Assembly: GCF_001942625.1 (NCBI RefSeq)
Contig: NZ_MLCL01000039.1
Location: 120,851-184,850, forward strand
Reading direction: 5' to 3'
Source: Mycobacterium syngnathidarum
GTDB taxonomy: Bacteria; Actinomycetota; Actinomycetes; Mycobacteriales; Mycobacteriaceae
DNA: 64,000 nt
Below are positions 1-8,413 of the stretch, one piece after another. A model generated the notes under the pieces. The model ran no database searches, was not told where the DNA came from, and saw nothing but the letters and a program-made list of their open reading frames with translations. The position numbers and the translations under genes were made by a program. Numbering within the stretch: the stretch's first letter is position 1; each line of letters begins with the position of its first letter.

Positions 1-105
1 GAACCGGATCTTGGAGATGCTGACGTCCGGGAAGTCACCCCGGAGCAGGTCCAAGACTGCACCGATCGACATCCCGGCCAGTGCAGGTCTGTCGGGGGCA
101 GTCAT
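1..105 (-). CDS. ftsR: FtsR-like MerR-family regulator, N-terminal 35 codons only
   Basis: The frame opens at ATG 105 and runs off the left edge of the window, so only 35 residues are visible. They match my memory of the N-terminus of Rv1828/FtsR: a short polar leader followed by a [14 protein letters not shown] start of the MerR winged-helix DNA-binding domain and a SISKIRF strand. FtsR is known as an activator of the cell-division gene ftsZ in Corynebacterium. Its position directly downstream of garA (3 bp apart) is the conserved Rv1827–Rv1828 order and suggests co-transcription. The effector domain cannot be judged from here. Confidence 0.8.
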   Translation of the reverse strand, partial: MTAPDRPALAGMSIGAVLDLLRGDFPDVSISKIRF

Positions 106-108
106 GGG

Positions 109-588
109 CTAGCTGGTCTGGCTGCTGTCGTCGTCAGAACGGGGACCGGTGAGGAACACCAGGCGGAACTTCCCGATCTGCACCTCGTCGCCGTTGGCGA
201 GCACTGCCGAGTCGACCGGCTCGCGGTTGACGTATGTCCCGTTGAGGCTGCCGACATCGACAACCTGAAACTCGCCGCTCTCCAGCCGGAACTCGGCGTG
301 CCGACGGCTCACCGTCACGTCATCGAGAAAAATGTCGCTGTCCGGGTGACGCCCCGCCGAGGTGGTCGGCTGATCGAGCAGAAAACGCGATCCGGCATTC
401 GGTCCGCGCTTGACGACGAGCAATGCCGAACCCGCGGGCAGGCCCTCGACACCGGAAACGGCACCTTCGGTACCGGCCGTTGCGGGCGCGTCCAGTTCGT
501 TCAGAAAGTCCGCACGGAATACCGATGTGGTCTCTACCGTCACGTCTTCCGACTGGTCGGCCCCCAAATTGCTGTCCTTGTCCGTCAC
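109..588 (-). CDS. garA: GarA, FHA-domain regulator of glutamate metabolism
   Basis: 159 residues, close to the usual length of about 160. The N-terminal tail carries the ETTS motif at residues 19–22, whose threonines are the known phosphorylation sites for PknG and PknB-type kinases. A forkhead-associated domain follows at about residues 55–146 with the phosphopeptide-binding signatures GRHPDSD (79–85), SRRH (94–97) and LNGT (115–118). Unphosphorylated GarA binds and controls 2-oxoglutarate decarboxylase and glutamate dehydrogenases; phosphorylation makes the FHA domain bind its own tail. The start is GTG 588, preceded by a GAGGAG Shine–Dalgarno. A kinase of the PknG type is encoded at 50513–52505 in the same window. 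Confidence 0.96.
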   Translation of the reverse strand: MTDKDSNLGADQSEDVTVETTSVFRADFLNELDAPATAGTEGAVSGVEGLPAGSALLVVKRGPNAGSRFLLDQPTTSAGRHPDSDIFLDDVTVSRRHAEFRLESGEFQVVDVGSLNGTYVNREPVDSAVLANGDEVQIGKFRLVFLTGPRSDDDSSQTS

Positions 589-777
589 CCGCTGCTCCTC
601 ACTGGCTGCTGTGGCGTTGCCCGGCGTGGCCCCAGCCCATCGTCGGTCTCACGTCGACCGTACCGCGCATCAGGCATCATTGGGTCCACCACCGCCGGAT
701 CCGATGGGGAAGATATCTGCGCGCCGGGTACGGCCCAACCGGTCCTGGCGACCGGCCCACGAAACCCTAACAACTCC

Positions 778-1173
778 TTACTCGGTGACGGCGGCGCGGT
801 AGCCGTCCGCGTCGAGCAAACCGGCCAGCGCATCGTCGAGGGCACCGTCCTCGAGGCGCAGATCGACGAGCCAGCCTTCGCCATAGGGGTCGGAATTGAC
901 CAGCTGCGGGCTACCGTCCAGATCGCCGTTTACCGCAACGACTTTCGCCGCCACGGGGGCATACAGGTCCGACACCGACTTGGTGGATTCGACCTCGCCG
1001 AACGCATCACCGGCGGCCAGCTGGGTCCCGACGTCGGGCAGCTGCACGAACACCACATCGCCGAGTGCGGACTGCGCGTAATCGGTGATGCCGACGCGCA
1101 CGGTGTCGTCACCGGTGCGCAATACCCACTCGTGCTCCGAGGTGTAGTACAGGTCGGCTGGGATATCGCTCAC
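778..1173 (-). CDS. gcvH: Glycine cleavage system H protein
   Basis: 131 residues, the normal size for GcvH. This is the lipoyl-carrier subunit that shuttles the aminomethyl group between the P, T and L proteins. The lipoylation motif ESTKSVSDLYAP is present and the modified lysine should be Lys65. The start is GTG 1173 with AAGGAG just upstream. Its place between garA and the Rv1825 homologue matches the M. tuberculosis order Rv1825–gcvH–garA. The other glycine-cleavage genes are not in this window, as is usual in mycobacteria. Confidence 0.95.
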   Translation of the reverse strand: MSDIPADLYYTSEHEWVLRTGDDTVRVGITDYAQSALGDVVFVQLPDVGTQLAAGDAFGEVESTKSVSDLYAPVAAKVVAVNGDLDGSPQLVNSDPYGEGWLVDLRLEDGALDDALAGLLDADGYRAAVTE

Positions 1174-1209
1174 GGCGCTCCTTATGGTCTCCGAGGTGGG
1201 CTGCTGTGC

Positions 1210-2067
1210 TCACTTGACGGGCTGAGCGTATTGGCGTGGTTTCGGTTGTCGCAAGGCGGTCACGTCCACGCGCTCGGCCTGTTGTACCACCATCGCGCCG
1301 CCGACCCGCTTCACACTGTCCATCGCCCCACCGGGAATGTTCATCGCAGCCGCCAGAGTCGGCGGATCCCCTATCGCCAGAACCGAATACGGCGGGCGCA
1401 GGGTCACATCGTCGACCGCAAGCTGCCCCGCGGGCCCGATGATCCAGGTGTCCAGGCCCACCCGCACCGCGGACTGCTGATCACCGCCGCGGATCTCGAT
1501 CGCCTCGGCCCCGGCCGCACGCAGCTCGTTGATCACGTCGAGCATCGTCTCGGCAGGTACCCCGGGCGCGTCGTCTTCGATGGTGAGTGTCACCCCGGGC
1601 CCCGTCGCGGCCACCGTCCCGATCTGGATGGACAGTGCCTCCAGCCGGGATTGGGCATTCTCGATCGCGGCCTGATCACTGCTGCCCGAGGCCTGTAGCT
1701 GCTGCAGCGTCCGCTGCAGATCGGCCACCTCGGTGTTGAGCGACGCTTCTCGTTGCTGCAGGGAATCGAGCAGCACGAGTAGATCCGCCGGCCGCGCGGT
1801 CTCCAGCGAATCCCCCGACTCGTTCTGGCGCACCTGTGTGACGATCGCCATACCGAGCAGGATGCACAGCAGCACCCCGAGGCCGCCGAACACGAGCTGT
1901 GAACGGCTGCGGCGCACGATCCGTAGGTTGCGGAACCGGCGTGGCGAGACATCGGCGGGCATCTCATGGCGGCCGTGGTGCTCGCCGTGATGTTCAGGTG
2001 GGCCCGGCTCGGCGGTGCCGGCCGGCGGATCCGGCTGGGCCGGGGATTCGGATTCGGAATCGCTCAT
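1210..2067 (-). CDS. DUF881 membrane protein (Rv1825-like)
   Basis: 285 residues from ATG 2067. An acidic, proline- and histidine-rich cytoplasmic leader of about 50 residues is followed by basic RRFRNLRIVRRSRSQLV and one membrane segment (about residues 58–80). A short heptad-like coiled coil (about 90–140) and the DUF881 fold come next, outside the cell. DUF881 proteins cluster with cell-division and envelope genes in Gram-positives; their biochemical role is not established. The stop of the upstream small basic protein lies 1 bp away, so the genes are translationally close. A second DUF881 protein is at 2430–3329. An upstream in-frame ATG at 2184 would overlap that small gene and is rejected as the start. 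Confidence 0.88.
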   Translation of the reverse strand: MSDSESESPAQPDPPAGTAEPGPPEHHGEHHGRHEMPADVSPRRFRNLRIVRRSRSQLVFGGLGVLLCILLGMAIVTQVRQNESGDSLETARPADLLVLLDSLQQREASLNTEVADLQRTLQQLQASGSSDQAAIENAQSRLEALSIQIGTVAATGPGVTLTIEDDAPGVPAETMLDVINELRAAGAEAIEIRGGDQQSAVRVGLDTWIIGPAGQLAVDDVTLRPPYSVLAIGDPPTLAAAMNIPGGAMDSVKRVGGAMVVQQAERVDVTALRQPKPRQYAQPVK

Positions 2068-2068
2068 G

Positions 2069-2401
2069 TCAGGCGCCGAACAACCTGCGCCGCAGTGCGG
2101 CGGCATTGCCGAAGATCCGGATGCCGAGCACCACGATGATCGCCGTCGACAACTGGGTCCCGACACCGAGCTGATCGCCGACATACACGATCAGCGCCGC
2201 CACCAAGACGTTGAACACGAACGACACCACGAACACCTTGGCGTCGAATATCCGCTCAAGATAGGCCCGCAACCCGCCGAAGACCGCGTCCAGTGCCGCC
2301 ACCACGGCGATCGGCAGGTACGGTTCGACGAACTCGGGAACGCTCGGATGGAACACCAATCCGAGTACGATTCCGACGACCAGTGCGACGATCCCGATCA
2401 T
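2069..2401 (-). CDS. Small basic membrane protein, DUF1290/Sbp family (Rv1824-like)
   Basis: 110 residues with three predicted membrane segments (about 1–17, 28–45 and 55–95), ending in a basic RRRLFGA tail. This is the DUF1290 'small basic protein' that is conserved between two DUF881 genes in many actinobacteria and near ftsZ in firmicutes. Its function is unknown. The stop is 1 bp before the next gene's start codon and its own start is 28 bp after the upstream DUF881 gene, so the three genes look like one transcription unit. Confidence 0.88.
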   Translation of the reverse strand: MIGIVALVVGIVLGLVFHPSVPEFVEPYLPIAVVAALDAVFGGLRAYLERIFDAKVFVVSFVFNVLVAALIVYVGDQLGVGTQLSTAIIVVLGIRIFGNAAALRRRLFGA

Positions 2402-2429
2402 CTAACGGTCAATCCTGTGCACGTCAGGC

Positions 2430-3329
2430 CTATCCAATCTGTTTGGCGAAGTTGACATCCCGCACCGACACCGCGGGCACGGTCAGGCCGTCCCCCGCAC
2501 TCACGTTCACCCCGACTCCGTAGGAAGTCTCCAACAACCGCAGCCGCTGCAGCCCCGGGGTGCGGTCGAATGTGTCGGCCATCCCTTTCGGCGGTCCGAT
2601 CGCCACAATGACATACGGACTCGTGATCGGTTGGTTGTCGACCAGAATCCCGCCGCCCGCCTGCCGGATCGTGACACCCGAGCCGACCCGCACACCGCCC
2701 ACCGAAACCGCCTCGGCCCCACTGGCCCACAGTGAATTCACCACCAGCTGCAGATCGCGGTCCAGGATGATCTGCTGACCGCCGGCGACCCGCTGTTTCG
2801 ACACGTCGCTGAGGTCCTTGGACAGACCGGGATCCGTGACCGTGACGGTCAGGCCGGGGCCGATCATCGGGACCGCGGCGGCCTCGATGTTGGCCGTGTC
2901 CAGGCTGCCGAGCAGGTGCTGGCCGTTCTCGTCCATCCCGAGCCTGCTGCGCCGCTCGGCGTCCAGCTGATCGCCGAGTGCGTCACGCTCGGCACCGGCG
3001 GTGTCGGCGGCGATCTGAGCTGCCCGGACCCGACCGGCCAACGTGTGCTGAGCTTCCCGGGCAGCCGGGGCCGCTGTCTGGGCCTGACCGGCGGCCACCG
3101 CGATCACCGTGGCGATAGCGGCCGCTCCGGCCAACAACCATGCGATATCGGTGCCCCGCCGGCGCGTCCCGTCACCGGCCTCCCGGGCCGCAGCGGCCGC
3201 GGCGTACCCGGGGTCGAGGTGCTCGGACAACAGGGACCTCAACAGCGAGGGAAGCGGAAGTCGCTTGGGGGCGTGGGCCTCATGGTCGTTGAGCCCGGCC
3301 CCCGACTCGTAGCCGCCCAGCGTGCTCAT
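2430..3329 (-). CDS. DUF881 membrane protein (Rv1823-like)
   Basis: 299 residues from ATG 3329. A cytoplasmic leader (about 1–60), an alanine-rich membrane segment (about 63–83), a coiled-coil-like stretch and then the DUF881 domain (about 130–299). The start codon overlaps the stop of the phosphatidyltransferase gene by 4 bp (ATGA), which fixes the start; the in-frame extension to 3629 is antisense-type noise inside the neighbour. It is paralogous to the protein at 1210–2067, with the shared sequence pattern GPGLTVTV...LQLVVNSLWASGAEAV versus GPGVTLTI...LDVINELRAAGAEAI. The role is unknown; envelope or division linkage is inference from conserved context. Confidence 0.88.
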   Translation of the reverse strand: MSTLGGYESGAGLNDHEAHAPKRLPLPSLLRSLLSEHLDPGYAAAAAAREAGDGTRRRGTDIAWLLAGAAAIATVIAVAAGQAQTAAPAAREAQHTLAGRVRAAQIAADTAGAERDALGDQLDAERRSRLGMDENGQHLLGSLDTANIEAAAVPMIGPGLTVTVTDPGLSKDLSDVSKQRVAGGQQIILDRDLQLVVNSLWASGAEAVSVGGVRVGSGVTIRQAGGGILVDNQPITSPYVIVAIGPPKGMADTFDRTPGLQRLRLLETSYGVGVNVSAGDGLTVPAVSVRDVNFAKQIG

Positions 3330-3952
3330 CGGCCCTGAACGGGGAGTTGTCGCACCACCATCGTCACCTGGATCAGGTAGAGCACCGCCGACCACAGGTA
3401 CAACGCCACGCCCCACAGCAAGAAGGCCCATCCGCAGGCCAATGCGACCCGGCTCCACGTCGCGTCCCACTGACCGAGCAACACCCAGGGGAAGCCGGAC
3501 ATCAGCGCGAAGGTGGCGGCCTTGCCCAGATACGTCACCGGCAGCGCCGCCAGTCCGCGCCGGCGCAGGAGCGGCAGCGTGGCGGCGAGCAGCAGGTCGC
3601 GGCCCAGCAGGGTCAGCACCAACCACCACGGCACCACGCCGTACAGCGCAAGGGCCACCGGAACCGTGATCATGTAGATGCGGTCGACGAGTGGATCGAG
3701 CAGTTCGCCGAGCCGCGACGACTGGTTGTCGACCAGGCGCGCGATCTTGCCGTCAGCCCAGTCGGAGAACCCGCTGAACATCAGAACCGCGACGGCCCAC
3801 CCGTTGGCGTGCGCACCGAACAGCAGCCACAAGAACACGGGCACCAGCAGCAGGCGCAGCACACTGAGGGCGTTGGGCACAGTGAGTACCCGGTCGCGAG
3901 CGTCAGCCGGCGGCGGTGCGCTCCTGCCCTCGGGAGCAGGCGCGTGGTCCAT
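3326..3952 (-). CDS. pgsA2: CDP-alcohol phosphatidyltransferase (Rv1822/PgsA2-like)
   Basis: 208 residues. The CDP-OH-P-transferase signature D-x2-D-G-x2-A-R-x9-G-x3-D-x3-D is complete, from Asp64 (DWADG) through Arg72, Gly82, Asp86 and Asp90. About six hydrophobic segments are seen, as expected for this integral membrane family. Members transfer a phosphatidyl group from CDP-diacylglycerol to an alcohol, giving phosphatidylglycerol phosphate or cardiolipin. Rv1822 has been named PgsA2, but its exact acceptor is debated and cardiolipin synthase is a reasonable alternative. It is translationally coupled (4-bp overlap) to the downstream DUF881 gene and lies 10 bp after secA2. Confidence 0.9.
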   Translation of the reverse strand: MDHAPAPEGRSAPPPADARDRVLTVPNALSVLRLLLVPVFLWLLFGAHANGWAVAVLMFSGFSDWADGKIARLVDNQSSRLGELLDPLVDRIYMITVPVALALYGVVPWWLVLTLLGRDLLLAATLPLLRRRGLAALPVTYLGKAATFALMSGFPWVLLGQWDATWSRVALACGWAFLLWGVALYLWSAVLYLIQVTMVVRQLPVQGR

Positions 3953-3962
3953 GCCCTAAAAC

Positions 3963-6320
3963 CTAGCGGAACACACCCGGCAGGCTCAGCGCCGACATGG
4001 TGTCGTCGTTGAGTGGATTGTCGTGGACCATGTAGGTCCACGTCGAGGTCGGCCGCGCGAGCTTGGACAGATCGATGCCCGGCTCGGCCTCGATTTCCTC
4101 CGCGGTGTCGAAGGTCTGTTGGGCGGCTTCGATGGCGTCGGCCGCCAGCGAGGCGAACGCGTCGACGGCCATCCGGTGGAATTCGTCGAGCGGGTTCTGT
4201 CGGCCCAGGGCCCGCAGGTGGATGCTCTCCCGGATGTCGGCGAGGAACGCCAGGTGATCGCACCAGCCCCGGTCCAGGTGATACAGCATGATCAGCCGGC
4301 AGATCTTCTCCAGCTTCTCCTCGCCGTCCTCCCCCAGTTCTTCGGCCAGCTTGGCGTAGCGCTCGGGTGACCGGGCCTTCAGCTCCTGGCGCGCGGTGTC
4401 GGTGCGCAGCAGGGTTTCGCGACGGTCAACGATGATGGCGCGCTGCTGGGCGATCAGCTGGTTGTAGCGCCACGTGTTGGCGTGCACGTCGAGCAGCCTG
4501 CCCTCGGCGACGCGCTGGGCATGGTCGAGCAGACCCGCGGCCTTGGGCGCGATGATGCGGCCGTCCTCGTCGGTTTCTCCTGGCAGCTTGGTGTCGTCGA
4601 GATGCGACGCGACGACCTCGTCGTCCCAGCTGGAGAAGAACACCGTAGAGCCCGGGTCGCCCTGGCGCCCGGCCCGTCCGCGCAGCTGGTTGTCCAACCG
4701 TTCGGTGTGGTGACGGCCGGTCCCCACGACATGCAGCCCGCCGAGCTCGGCCACCTTCTCCTTGTCCTCCGAGTCGTCGCCGGCGTCGGATCCACCGAGC
4801 CGGATGTCGGTGCCGCGACCGGCCATCTGAGTGGACACCGTGACCGAGCCCAACTTGCCTGCCTCGGCGATCACCGCCGCCTCTTCGGCGTCGTTCTTGG
4901 CGTTGAGCACCACGGCGGGCACACCCGCCTTGACCAGCCTGCGGTGCAGGTCCTCGGATTCGGCGACGTCGTGGGTGCCGACCAGCACCGGCTGACCGGT
5001 CGCGTGGACCTCGGCGATGTGTTCGACGATGGCGTGGTTCTTGGCCGCCTCGGTGAGGTAGACCCGGTCGGTCTCGTCCTCGCGGATGTTGGGCTTGTTC
5101 GGCGGGATGGGCGACACCCCGAGCTTGTAGAACTGGCGCAGCTGCTCGCCTGCGGCCAGCGCGGTACCGGTCATGCCGCACACCGTGGGGTAACGGTTGA
5201 CCAGTGCCTGCACCGTGATGGTGTCGAGCACCTCACCGGTTTCGGTGGTCTCGATGCCTTCCTTGGCTTCGACGGCGGCCTGCAGGCCGTCCGGCCAGCG
5301 CTGCAGCGAGGCAATGCGCCCGCGGGACGCGTTGATCAGATGGACCGCGCCGTCGCGGACGATGTAGTGCACATCGCGCTGCAGCAGCACGTGCGCGTGC
5401 AGGGCGACGTTGATCTCGGTGAGCGTGGTGGCGACGTGCTCCTCGGAATACAGGTCGATGTTGCCCAGGCGGGCTTCGAGCTTGCGGGCTCCGGCCTCGG
5501 TGAGGTGCACGTTGCGGTTGTCGTCGTCGGTCGCGAAATACGCATCGGAATCGGTACCGCTGATCAGCTCGCCGACCATCTGGATGATCTCGACGCGTGG
5601 CTGCTCGCGGTGGCTGGTTCCGGCCAGCACCAGCGGCACCAGGGCCTCGTCGACGAGCACCGAGTCCGCCTCGTCGATCAGGGCCACGTCAGGATTCGGA
5701 GAGACCAGGTCGGCGACATCGGTGACCAGCTGATCGCGCAGTACGTCGAAGCCGATCTCGTTGACCGAGGCGTAGGTGACGTTGCACTCGTAGGCTTTAC
5801 GGCGCTCCTCGGCGGTGGAGTCGGCGGTGATCCAGCCGACGGTGAGCCCCAGCGCCTCCAGCAGCGGGGTCATCCACTCGGCGTCGCGGCGGGCCAGGTA
5901 GTCGTTGATGGTGATGACGTGGACATGCCTGCCGCCGATCGCATAGCCGGCCGCGGCGATGGCTCCGGCCAGGGTTTTGCCCTCACCGGTGGCCATCTCG
6001 ACGACATCCCCGGCCAGCATGCGCAGCGCTCCGAGCAGCTGCACATCGAACGGACGCAGGCCGGTGGTCCGCTCGGCGGCTTCGCGGGCCAGCGCCAGGA
6101 ACTGCGGCATGTCCGCGGATGCGGCGAGATCCTGCAGTTCGAGCAGTTTGGCGGCCTTGGTCAGTTGCTCGTCGTCGAGGCCGGCAGCCTTGTCCTCGAA
6201 GCTGGCTGCTCCCTTGACCTCCGAGAGCGACCGGGCCTCATTGCGCTCGGTACTGGCCCCCAATAGCTTCCAGAACTTGCTGCTCACGCGGCCCGGTTTG
6301 GCGCTGGACGTCTTTGGCAC
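3963..6320 (-). CDS. secA2: SecA2, accessory preprotein translocase ATPase
   Basis: 785 residues from GTG 6320, the usual SecA2 length of about 780–810. Walker A ATGEGKT lies at residues 110–116, followed by the DEAD-type box DEADSVL, the helicase motifs MAGRGTD and [10 protein letters not shown] and a shortened helical region. It lacks the C-terminal zinc-binding tail found in SecA1, which is typical of SecA2. SecA2 drives export of a small set of proteins and in pathogens supports growth in macrophages. The GTG start is chosen because VPKTxxAKPGRxSSxFW is the conserved mycobacterial N-terminus; a longer in-frame extension to 6422 would enter the divergent promoter region. It is the last gene of the leftward core block. 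Confidence 0.95.
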   Translation of the reverse strand: MPKTSSAKPGRVSSKFWKLLGASTERNEARSLSEVKGAASFEDKAAGLDDEQLTKAAKLLELQDLAASADMPQFLALAREAAERTTGLRPFDVQLLGALRMLAGDVVEMATGEGKTLAGAIAAAGYAIGGRHVHVITINDYLARRDAEWMTPLLEALGLTVGWITADSTAEERRKAYECNVTYASVNEIGFDVLRDQLVTDVADLVSPNPDVALIDEADSVLVDEALVPLVLAGTSHREQPRVEIIQMVGELISGTDSDAYFATDDDNRNVHLTEAGARKLEARLGNIDLYSEEHVATTLTEINVALHAHVLLQRDVHYIVRDGAVHLINASRGRIASLQRWPDGLQAAVEAKEGIETTETGEVLDTITVQALVNRYPTVCGMTGTALAAGEQLRQFYKLGVSPIPPNKPNIREDETDRVYLTEAAKNHAIVEHIAEVHATGQPVLVGTHDVAESEDLHRRLVKAGVPAVVLNAKNDAEEAAVIAEAGKLGSVTVSTQMAGRGTDIRLGGSDAGDDSEDKEKVAELGGLHVVGTGRHHTERLDNQLRGRAGRQGDPGSTVFFSSWDDEVVASHLDDTKLPGETDEDGRIIAPKAAGLLDHAQRVAEGRLLDVHANTWRYNQLIAQQRAIIVDRRETLLRTDTARQELKARSPERYAKLAEELGEDGEEKLEKICRLIMLYHLDRGWCDHLAFLADIRESIHLRALGRQNPLDEFHRMAVDAFASLAADAIEAAQQTFDTAEEIEAEPGIDLSKLARPTSTWTYMVHDNPLNDDTMSALSLPGVFR

Positions 6321-6449
6321 ATGTTCACGGTACGCGGACGCGCCGAGTACCCCCGAGCATGACCCCGAACTGCGTCGACCGCCGACACCCAGCACGCCCG
6401 GGACGGCGGCGCACAGGCTCACACCGATATGTCGGGGTACTTTGCCCGC

Positions 6450-8381
6450 ATGGAGATGTTCAGCCCGACCCTCGATTGGGGCAACGAGCTTGCGACATCG
6501 CTGGTGTGGATCGCCAAAGCCTGGCTGATCGCAGCGGTGTGCGCTTTGGTGATCCTGGTCCTGATCGCCCGGTTCACCGAGTGGGGCCGGCAGTACTGGC
6601 GCATCACCAGCGGGTATTTCACCGGGCGCGACAGCGTGATCGTGTGGGCCTGGCTCGGGGTGCTGCTGCTGTCGGTGATCACCGGCGTGCGACTTGCGGT
6701 GCTCTTCAGCTACCAGGGCAACGACATGATGACCAGCTTCCAGGTGATCGCGGGCGGCATCTCCAGCGGCAACGAGGCGGTGAAGGTCTCGGGTAGAGAC
6801 GGCTTCTGGCTGTCGCTGGGCGTCTTCGCGCTACTGGCCGCGATCCATATCGCCCGGATCATGCTGGACATCTATTTGGCCCAACGGTTCATGCTGCGCT
6901 GGCGGGCCTGGCTGACCAGCCGGCTCACCGGTGACTGGCTGGACGGCAAGGCCTACTACCGGACGCGGTTCATCGACGACACCATCGACAATCCGGACCA
7001 GCGCATCCAGGCCGACATCGACACGTTCACCGCGGGCATCGATTCGCTGCCGAACCGTCCCAGTGCCGGCTCCACGAGCACCCTGCTGCTCGGCTCCATC
7101 TATTCGGTGGCCTCGATGATTTCGTTCACCGCGATTCTGTGGAACCTGTCCGGAGAAGTGACGTTGCCCTTCGTCGACATCGACCTTCCGCGGGCCATCT
7201 TCTGGATCGGCGTCGTCTACGTCTTGTTCGCCACGGTCGTGGCCTTCTGGCTGGGCCGGCCGATCATCCGGCTGGCCTTCAACAACGAGAAGTACAACGC
7301 GGCGTTCCGCTACGCGCTGGTGCGGCTGCGAGATGCCTCCGAAGCGGTGGCCTTCTACCGCGGGGAGATCGCCGAGCGCACGGGGCTGCGGAAGCTGTTC
7401 GCACCGGTGGTGTCGAACTACCAGCGATACATCAACCGAATGGTCAAGTTCCTGGGCTGGAACAACTCGATCGACCAGGCCCAGGAGCTCATCCCCTACA
7501 TCGTGCAGTTCCCGCGGTTCTACAGCGGCGAGATCACCCTGGGCGCGTTGAACCAGACCGCCAGTGCCTTCCGCAACCTGCTGAGCGGGTTGTCCTTCTT
7601 CCGCAATGCCTATGACCAATTCGCCGGTTATCGGGCCGCGATCATGCGTCTACACGGGCTCGTCGCGGCCAACGAAGAGGCCAGGGCGCTGCCCGAGGTG
7701 ACCACCACTCCCTGTGTGGACGGCACCGTGAAGCTCACCGACGTCGAGGTGCGCACACCCGACGGCAGGCAACTCATCAACCCGCTCGATCTGCACCTAC
7801 AGGTCGGCGACACGTTGGTGATCACCGGCCGGTCGGGCAGCGGCAAGACCACCTTGCTACGCAGCCTCGCCGAACTGTGGCCGTTCACCTCGGGCACGTT
7901 GACCCGCCCGTGCGGGCCGAACGAGACGATGTTCCTTTCCCAGTTGCCGTACGTGCCGCTGGGCGATCTGCGCGCCGTGGTCAGTTATCCGGGTGAAGAG
8001 TGCTCCGTCGATGACGAAACACTCAAGCGCACGCTGGAAGAAGTGGCGCTGGCGCATCTGGTCGACCGGCTGGACGAGGTCCAGGACTGGGCCAAGGTGC
8101 TGTCTCCCGGTGAGCAGCAACGGATCGCGTTCGCCCGGATCCTGCTCGTCAAGCCCAAGGTGGTGTTCCTCGACGAGTCCACCTCGGCGCTCGACGAAGG
8201 CCTGGAGTACATGCTGTATCAGCGGGTGCGCACCCAACTGCCGGACACCATCCTGGTCAGCGTCAGCCATCGGACCACGGTCGAGCAGCACCACACCCAC
8301 CAGCTCGAGCTCCTCGGTGACGGCCAATGGCGGCTCGGCCGGGTCGACGACGACGCGGCCGGCCTGGTCAAGCAACCCTGA
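6450..8381 (+). CDS. BacA-like ABC transporter, fused permease–ATPase (Rv1819c-like), copy 1
   Basis: 643 residues from ATG 6450. An N-terminal SbmA/BacA-type membrane domain with about six helices (residues 10–340) is fused to an ATPase domain: Walker A GRSGSGKT near 460–467, signature LSPGEQQR near 550 and Walker B VVFLDES near 570. The M. tuberculosis homologue Rv1819c imports vitamin B12 and diverse hydrophilic compounds such as antimicrobial peptides. ATG 6450 is preferred over the in-frame ATG 6429 because the tandem paralogue starts with the same MEMF...LDWGNE sequence. It is divergent from secA2. No cobalamin riboswitch is visible in the 129-bp gap. Confidence 0.9.
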   Translation: MEMFSPTLDWGNELATSLVWIAKAWLIAAVCALVILVLIARFTEWGRQYWRITSGYFTGRDSVIVWAWLGVLLLSVITGVRLAVLFSYQGNDMMTSFQVIAGGISSGNEAVKVSGRDGFWLSLGVFALLAAIHIARIMLDIYLAQRFMLRWRAWLTSRLTGDWLDGKAYYRTRFIDDTIDNPDQRIQADIDTFTAGIDSLPNRPSAGSTSTLLLGSIYSVASMISFTAILWNLSGEVTLPFVDIDLPRAIFWIGVVYVLFATVVAFWLGRPIIRLAFNNEKYNAAFRYALVRLRDASEAVAFYRGEIAERTGLRKLFAPVVSNYQRYINRMVKFLGWNNSIDQAQELIPYIVQFPRFYSGEITLGALNQTASAFRNLLSGLSFFRNAYDQFAGYRAAIMRLHGLVAANEEARALPEVTTTPCVDGTVKLTDVEVRTPDGRQLINPLDLHLQVGDTLVITGRSGSGKTTLLRSLAELWPFTSGTLTRPCGPNETMFLSQLPYVPLGDLRAVVSYPGEECSVDDETLKRTLEEVALAHLVDRLDEVQDWAKVLSPGEQQRIAFARILLVKPKVVFLDESTSALDEGLEYMLYQRVRTQLPDTILVSVSHRTTVEQHHTHQLELLGDGQWRLGRVDDDAAGLVKQP

Positions 8382-8413
8382 TCGGGCGGTAATTCCCGGT
8401 AACTTCCAGGGGT

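Noticed and set aside
298..1698. Plus-strand open frame across garA, gcvH and the DUF881 gene
   Set aside because: It runs antisense through three well-supported genes.
4482..6266. Plus-strand open frame of nearly 600 codons opposite secA2
   Set aside because: Antisense shadow of SecA2, which is certain from its motifs; no recognised domain in the shadow.
6321..6449. Cobalamin riboswitch before the BacA-like transporters
   Set aside because: The gap is only 129 bp and no B12-box-like sequence is recognised.
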